A stretch of DNA of 64,000 nucleotides from Erigeron canadensis (taxonomy: Eukaryota > Streptophyta > Magnoliopsida > Asterales > Asteraceae): contig NC_057766.1 in the NCBI RefSeq assembly GCF_010389155.1, forward strand, positions 27,599,516 to 27,663,515, given 5' to 3'. Shown here in pieces: positions 57,344 to 64,000 of this stretch. The notes under the pieces are model-generated. The model searched no databases. It had not been told where the DNA came from and saw only the letters and a list, made by a program, of their open reading frames with translations. The translations under genes were made by a program, and so were the position numbers. The stretch's first letter is position 1; each line of letters opens with the position of its first letter.

Positions 57344-57945
57344 TGATATTTCATGTAAGATCGAGCATATTAATCATTTTAGTCTTATTTGTTACGCGTG
57401 CATATGAGCATGTTAATTCATTTTAGAACTTAAAATTAGCTAAATTACAAATTAAAACTTAGACATGTTAATATCGGTCGTATTGAACCAATCAAAATGC
57501 ATCAAATATGATAAAACTCCATAAAATACAGTATATTCTTATTTTATTTGCTGGTAAACTTTGTATCATATTTAATATGATGAATAATGATAATGATATT
57601 AATTAGTTAATTAACTAATCTCTAATAGATGAATGAAAGTGAACAGTAGATGGCTGCTTTTATGCACAGGAATTGGAATGTTATGATATTGAATTTTCAA
57701 TACGTTAATGATTTGACGTTCATTTGATTTATTGCACAAATTATATATAGCCACCAGAGTTTTTCTATTATACAATTCTTAATGTTCATCTTATCAAAGC
57801 TGATTTGTATGCACGGAGCTATTTAGCTTTCAATAGTATATTAAATATTAATTAATCTTGTACCCCTCGTTTCTTATTCGCTCATGGCCTCATGGCCGGG
57901 CCCATGGCAATAGATTTTGGATCTTCATGCCAAAAATTGAAGTAC
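57344..57945. other. AT-rich spacer
   Basis: No gene or element recognised. A CRK exon 2 was looked for here and not found. Confidence 0.4.
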
Positions 57946-58090
57946 TACTTCCTTTCCATTTTAAAAGTTTTACTTTGACATTTCAAGTATTAGTCATTAA
58001 AATTTAATCTTAAATATTTTTATTTGTATTATATATTAGTTGATGAAATTTAGAGTAATAAAAAATATATTTAAAACTCATTTTATATAT
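57946..58090. mobile_element. Stowaway-like half, cut by a Helitron-like end
   Basis: TACTACTTCCTTTCCATTTTAAAAGTTTTACTTTGAC resembles a Stowaway left end. The right end is missing; instead a Helitron-like inverse terminus (CTAGATTAAACTAATGCGTTACATGG, 58092) begins. Confidence 0.4.
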
Positions 58091-61000
58091 ATACTAGATT
58101 AAACTAATGCGTTACATGGTAAAATAGCTGTCGTATAATTTTATCAAAAATAGATAATGCATCTTTTAAAATTAAGGCATAAGATTACAATATTGTAGCA
58201 ACAAATTCAAATGTAGACTTACTTATTAAAGGCGATTATATTATAAATGAATATACTTTAAAACTAATTTATGGATTTGTTCTTTTAATAATGTCTAAAT
58301 CATACAACCAATGTAACAACATACAAAATCAAGGAATAAAGTATATAAAATATACTTCATGTATAAACCGTTAAGATTAGTTTAATTTCAATACGTTAAA
58401 CATAAATTGAAAGGGTTAATATCCACAAAAAAGAATAATTATTGAATTTGAGTAAGAAATTAGCTTTTATTTAAAACCTAAAAGGTGAAATAAGATCTTC
58501 AAAAATTCAAAAAAAGAAAAGAAAAAAATATCACTATCATATATAATTTAATGCTAGAATAATTCAATATTAATAACTTAATTAATAAATACGCGACTAA
58601 GTTTACAATTTGAAAGTTTTTATCATTATATAATCCTTAAATAATAAATTTGATTAAATATTTTCACTAAAAAGAGTAGGAAAAAATTACACATCTAAAA
58701 AAAATTGTAGTTGACACTCAAAGGCTTAAACCACATTAGAACTAAATTATTCATATTAAATTATCCACATTAGAACATGTTAAATATAAGATATTAAATA
58801 TTACAAAGAGATAAATAAAATACTGCTCTAATTAACAATCTATATGACATGTAAAGAATATAATATGTTTGAAAATTACAACTAAACAAAAAATCATATT
58901 TGTCATCTAGATAATTATGACACAAAAAAAAAAAATATCTTTAATCTAAAAATCTGTATTAATAACTTGAAACCCTGAAAAAACCAACTAATTTTTGTAG
59001 CAAAGAATCCCAATTCGTCCGTCTTTATTCAATTGTTGTATACATAATGACAATCCTTCAATGAACTTCATACTTGAAAATCATTAATATTTGGAACGCC
59101 AACACTACTTATTATTGATTGATTGATAATGTGTACGTATAATAATATAACTAAATTGTATGAGAGGTTCTTAATTACCTACAAATAATTAAACCACTCT
59201 TGAGTTTTATAGAAGTTTTGAGGGATTATCTACCAATATATATATAACAAGGTCCTAAATTCATTCCTAAACAAATAAAAACCCTTGGATGAACTCCATC
59301 TTTGATTTATAACCATTAGATCAAATTTAGTTATTTCATCTTTATTAAATGGCAATATTAATACTTTTACTTTATATAATTAGACAAAGAACCCCCTTAA
59401 ATAATAATCCGTATAAACAATTATTAGATAAAAAAAGGTGTACGCCTAATACTTTCCTTACAAGATGAAAATAACATAATTATCATCATCAAATTACAAA
59501 CATTAATAACATAAATATTTTAAGAATTTATATATATCGATCCATCTATATAGAAACATTAATTGTTTCCAAATCATATACATAAACTCCAAAAGTTATA
59601 TATATATTTAATATAATATAATTAATCTAATATATGTAATGTAATTATATCTTACTATAACTATTTTGTACGGTCAAAGAGCTATGCTATCAAATTTCAA
59701 ATATCGAATTGCACCTTTGGATTAAATTAATGATGTTATAAATTAAGATAAAATTAATAGGGTTGATTTCTAATTGATAAAGTCTTTGACTTTAACAAGA
59801 TCAACATGACTACGAATCACATCTATCACATTTGTAAAGGATGATTAATAAGTAGCTTTTTTCAAAAATCCTAAGTTTCATTTCAGATATTCATGTAATT
59901 TAAAAGTATGAGTAATATATCATGTCGTTCTAAACAAAAACACATCCAAAAAAATATACATAATGTAGTTTAAAGTTACTAATGTAACATTACTGCGAAT
60001 TATATGTTGTTTTATTGGATGGATACATACGGTTATTTAAGGTTAGTAATTACATATTGAGATAACTGTAGTAGTGACATAATAGTAACATTTGACACGC
60101 GTGTGACCTTTAAAAGTTTTAGTTTTTAGCAATGATCTTTCATTTATTGTCGAAAATAGTAACATTTGACACGCGTACCTGGTGACATGGGCATTTTTTT
60201 TTACTACAAATGTCATCGTTTTTCGCCGGGAGGGAGATCCCGAGGATGTTAAAAGTGAGACGAGAGTTTCATAGGCCATATTTGGCCATTTAAGAAGAGT
60301 TCATGAGCAGAGGACATAGATCCATATGGTAGAGGTTTAGAGGTTAGCTCGAACTCGAACAAACCGTCGCTGGTTTTTAAATTAGTTAAAGAATTCGAAG
60401 AAGAAAGCACCTCCACTTCCAACACCGCCGTCGTCGGTGTTGGATTAATCCAATAACAGATGAAATTTCATTGCTAAAAAGTAAAACCTTTAAAGGTCAG
60501 TGCTATTTTTGTGAATTGGTTGAAAGGTGCTTTCAATTTTCTGCATTATCCCTTAAATAGTTGATTTTGTGTAAAAAAAGAGATTATATATATAGTTTTT
60601 TTTGAGAACTTTATTGTCACACTAAATAAAAATGTTTTATCAATATCTAAATTTACATCGTCATTGTAGAAAGATATAACAAATATATCTTTCAAACCAT
60701 TTACGATAAAAATTATTTTTTATTAGCAATATTACTTTTTTTTCAGCAGACATCCTCATTATACAAACTTATAACATACGTATCTTAGTAACCGTCTTTA
60801 ATGTAAAAAATTTGTTTATAAATAAATTAATAATGCTATTATATTTCAACATACCATATATGTATATAACTTTAAAATTTATAAATATGCCGACCTCGAA
60901 CACATCACTTACGGTTTCAAGTTAAATTTTTAAAGCCATCGAACCACGTGTAGGTCGGCTAATATATTTCACCATGTCTAATCTATAACTACTAATTATA

Positions 61001-63254
61001 GTATTATGAAATTTTTTATCACGTTTATCTCGTGTATTACACGGGAAATACATACATTATTACTAAATAGTACGAGTAAATGACAAAAAGATAACTATGA
61101 CCACATAAGTACATTAGATTTTTATTTTTGCATATGACAAACGGCACGTATATTAAACATAACAAACATAAAATCATAAATTTATATATTTATAAAGGTA
61201 AATTATTATAACGTAACAATGTTAGTAATTGAAAGAAATTTTCAACTCCAATTATTTTATCAACATAAGCATGATAAAAAAAAAATAATAATAAACATAA
61301 CTTTTATATATCTCCCAATAATACTAAACTAACATCCTAAATTCATTTTTTGATTAAAGGACAACCATTAGATGATAAGAAACTTGAATTATGACCATTG
61401 GATTAGTTATTGACTTTTCTTTCTCATTTAGCTACATGTACGTTTTCACGTTTTTCCTTCAATTCGTTCTAAAAATATAACTTTTCAGTACCTTCTTATA
61501 ATAAGAAACAATGTATGTAATCTAAGTTATTGATAATGGAAAAAATATATGTTAGTCTCGTGCGTTACACATTTATATCTTACTTTTAATTAACTTTTTA
61601 TAAATTATATATATTTAAAAAATCGTAAAAGTTAAAGTGCATGACTATATATCGTAAAATAGACGTTCATATAAAATCAAGTAAAATTATTGAATATTTC
61701 AACATGTGAGTCTTCTTGGAGGCTTTTTGAAATTGAAATTCATTATAGAACCTTTCCGTTAAAGTATTGTCTTTTGCCCACAAACAGCCACAATTATGTA
61801 TCAACTGTTTGTACAGTATGTTGTAATACTTGTATAGTGTGGTAAATTAATCAAGTTATGTGGTACAAATATCACTTTCTATATGAAAATTTTTTGCACT
61901 TTATTCGATGGTAGTGTAAACATGTTATACACTTATCATCTCATTAGATCACATAAATATTACAAAGGATTCTTTAAAGGATCTCTAACAACGTACACCC
62001 GCATATTCAAGTCCCTATCTGAATCACTAATGCCTACAACAATGTGAAAATGTAAATCAAGCTAATAATTGAAGCGATTATAAACTGATTACATAAACTT
62101 GATGACTACCCATTTTTAATTTTGCAACCCGAATTGTCAACATAATTAGGAATCAAATTTAGTTCCCATGTGAAATGGGTTTGTGACATTTCAAACTTAA
62201 TTTAGTGGAATGTATTTAGCAATAAAATAATGTTCAAGCATAGGAAGATAAGAGTGAAATGTACCAATCTTTGTTTAATGCTGGTATTTTGTTTTTAATT
62301 ATGATTAGACTATATAAACATCTAACGGGCTAGATGAGTTCGGTTTAAGAGATTAATAAGGATGAGATGCATCATGATTAGTTGGGATTCACGATATGAC
62401 ATGTCGACAGAAAAAAAAAATTATTAGTTTCAAAGCTTGGTAACTATATCAACACAGTAATTAGTTAATGATTTAGCTCTAGATATATCGTGGCATAATC
62501 TGGACATAGCGACTCTAGCAAATACAACAAGTACCCAACAACAAACCAAAAAAAACCTTCCTGTAAATGTAGAATAAAAAAGATAGTGAAATTCTGCTAG
62601 GTTACTGATAATCAAATGTGAAATATATGTATATGTAAAAATATTTAATTCATATGATTGAATTGATAAGATATCAAAAAAATTGTTGTTGATGGGGTCA
62701 TTTCAATCTGAGCAACAATCAAACCTTAACTTTATGAAATCGTTATCATCTTCATATAAACATATATATATATATAAACAATTCTTATATATAGAATAGT
62801 TAGCCGAATTCAAGAGAGTAGGTCGTCTAATATCACAAAAGAAAAATACATAAATAGATAGATTTGTGTTATAAAATACACATAACAATAAGTAAGTTGA
62901 TTCATTACTTTGATAATAGTCAAAAATAAATAAATAAATAAAAATAAACACCAATAACTTTGTGGAGCAAAATCAAAAAGCTAGCAACATCTCATTTACA
63001 TATAGTACGTCCTTCCTAAATATACTTTTTAAAAAAATATCGGATGGAATAATAAACAAATTGTAATTGTATATTTGATATATTTTTTACCAAATTAATC
63101 AAATCTATTTAAATTTAAATAAATATATAGAAAAAGGTATGGAGATGTCACATACTATAAATCCTACGTGGTAATGTTTTAACATAGGTTTAAGATTGAA
63201 GAGGACTTTAAAAGACTAGGATTCCAGCTTCTTTTAATATATATAGAAGAAGAG

Positions 63255-63415
63255 GTTAACATAGCTGCAGCGGACTGTAGTCATTTTTGGCTGCAGCAAG
63301 GTGAAAATCAGGGGGCATAGTGTATGTTTATAAATCAAAAGGTTTAAATTGAAAAAAAAATTAAAAATTTCTACATGACTGTTGTCTGATAGCTGCAGTC
63401 TGCTGCATAGTTGAT
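63255..63415. mobile_element. Small inverted-repeat element with CTGCAG ends
   Basis: ACATAGCTGCAGCGGACTG at the left and ATAGCTGCAGTCTGCTGCATAG at the right are inverse relatives, about 160 bp apart. Possible MITE. No clear target duplication. Confidence 0.35.
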
Positions 63416-63814
63416 TTCCCCATAGAAGAAAAATAAAGATATGCCATCTTATAACCTTTCTAATAATCTACAAATTATATTATCTTACATAATTATATAT
63501 GTAAATGAACCTGTATCTTTTTCATTTATATTGTATCATAAACTATCTTTTTAATTTTTTTATCATACAACATACAATATGTTAACAAAAGATTTATAGT
63601 TTTTATAAGATTGAGTCACAAAATGACACTATATATCTATTTGACTTACATTTTATATTTGTAGATTTTATTGATTGAAGCAATTTCAAGAATTAAGTCT
63701 ATTTTGATATATCAATTAAACAAATATACACAATCAACAACTCTATATAATAAAAATCAATTGTAAATTATCTATTTTGACATTCATCATAACTTTCAAT
63801 ATATTTTTTATTAT

Positions 63815-63847
63815 GTTCCCCGCATATTACGCGGGTTAATAATCTAG
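63815..63847 (+). mobile_element. Helitron-like 3' end
   Basis: CCCCGCATATTACGCGGG hairpin, then TTAATAAT, CTAG and T. It matches the Helitron terminus pattern. The 5' end of this element was not found. Confidence 0.5.
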
Positions 63848-64000
63848 TATTATACTGTAATATATTTATATAATTTGAAATAATATCATTCAGAGTATCC
63901 TTCCTATGAATGATTTATGAAATTACTATAAATTAAAATTAAAAATATCTACTCGTATTATATTAAGAATATAAAAGGTTTACATATTCCCAATTTAGAG

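Larger units (their letters stand above)
58092..64000. other. AT-rich repeat debris without genes
   Basis: About 5.9 kb. Helitron-like termini are visible at 58092 (inverse), near 61019-61050 (CTCGTGTATTACACGGG, decayed) and at 63847 (see next entry). A 22-bp direct repeat aatagtaacatttgacacgcgt occurs at 60081 and 60155. A short GC-richer piece at 60200-60460 (TCGCCGGGAGGGAGATCCC, GCCGTCGTCGGTG) is unexplained. No frame over 83 codons and none with a domain I know. Confidence 0.5.

Noticed and set aside
60081..60176. 22-bp direct repeat as a target-site duplication
   Set aside because: Only 52 bp lie between the copies and show no element structure; a simple local duplication is more likely.

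Overview
The window looks like a piece of a higher-plant nuclear genome: AT-rich DNA, genes split by short introns, Ty1/copia, LINE, SINE, Helitron-like and many small inverted-repeat transposons. A dicot is clear from the gene family and intron style. An asterid, perhaps Asteraceae, is my guess from repeat flavour only. All calls are read by eye; splice models were checked by exon length and phase, not by transcripts. Layout: 1-9.8 kb is gene-free repeat DNA, with an inverted-repeat transposon (1184-2714) holding a Helitron-like end, a small MITE, a two-level tandem repeat (5.2-7.3 kb), and two head-to-tail Helitron-like elements (7.9-9.5 kb). 9.8-17.9 kb is a decayed, minus-strand Ty1/copia element of SIRE/Maximus type: 3' LTR, a long extra open reading region, and a pol fragment, cut off before gag. 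18.0-21.2 kb is a run of back-to-back small transposons. The core is a plus-strand tandem cluster of cysteine-rich receptor-like kinases (CRK; two DUF26 ectodomains, one membrane span, Ser/Thr kinase) from 22 to 57 kb, called A to E here. CRK-B (28.7-32.8 kb) and CRK-C (38.4-42.3 kb) look intact: eight exons each, predicted 659 and 649 residues. CRK-A (22.0-26.0 kb) lacks exon 1. CRK-D (44.8-54.7 kb) is broken three ways: a 6.47 kb copia element in exon 1, a 1-bp deletion just before the kinase DFG motif, and no exon 8. CRK-E (56.5-56.9 kb) is a lone exon 1. Between B and C lie a 1.36 kb MULE-like element with an exact 9-bp target duplication and a 5'-truncated LINE with an exact 12-bp duplication. 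57-64 kb has a complete-looking SINE and then AT-rich repeat debris, with no gene I can support. The intact genes probably encode plasma-membrane receptor kinases in stress or defence signalling (family knowledge). The main result is a CRK cluster caught mid-turnover, where paralogues act as empty-site controls for two insertions. I found no convincing wholly new system; the best leads are the copia element whose gag start seems to sit inside the LTR ahead of an intron, the LTR-CRK-D fused reading frame, and the transposon with 330-440 bp arms.
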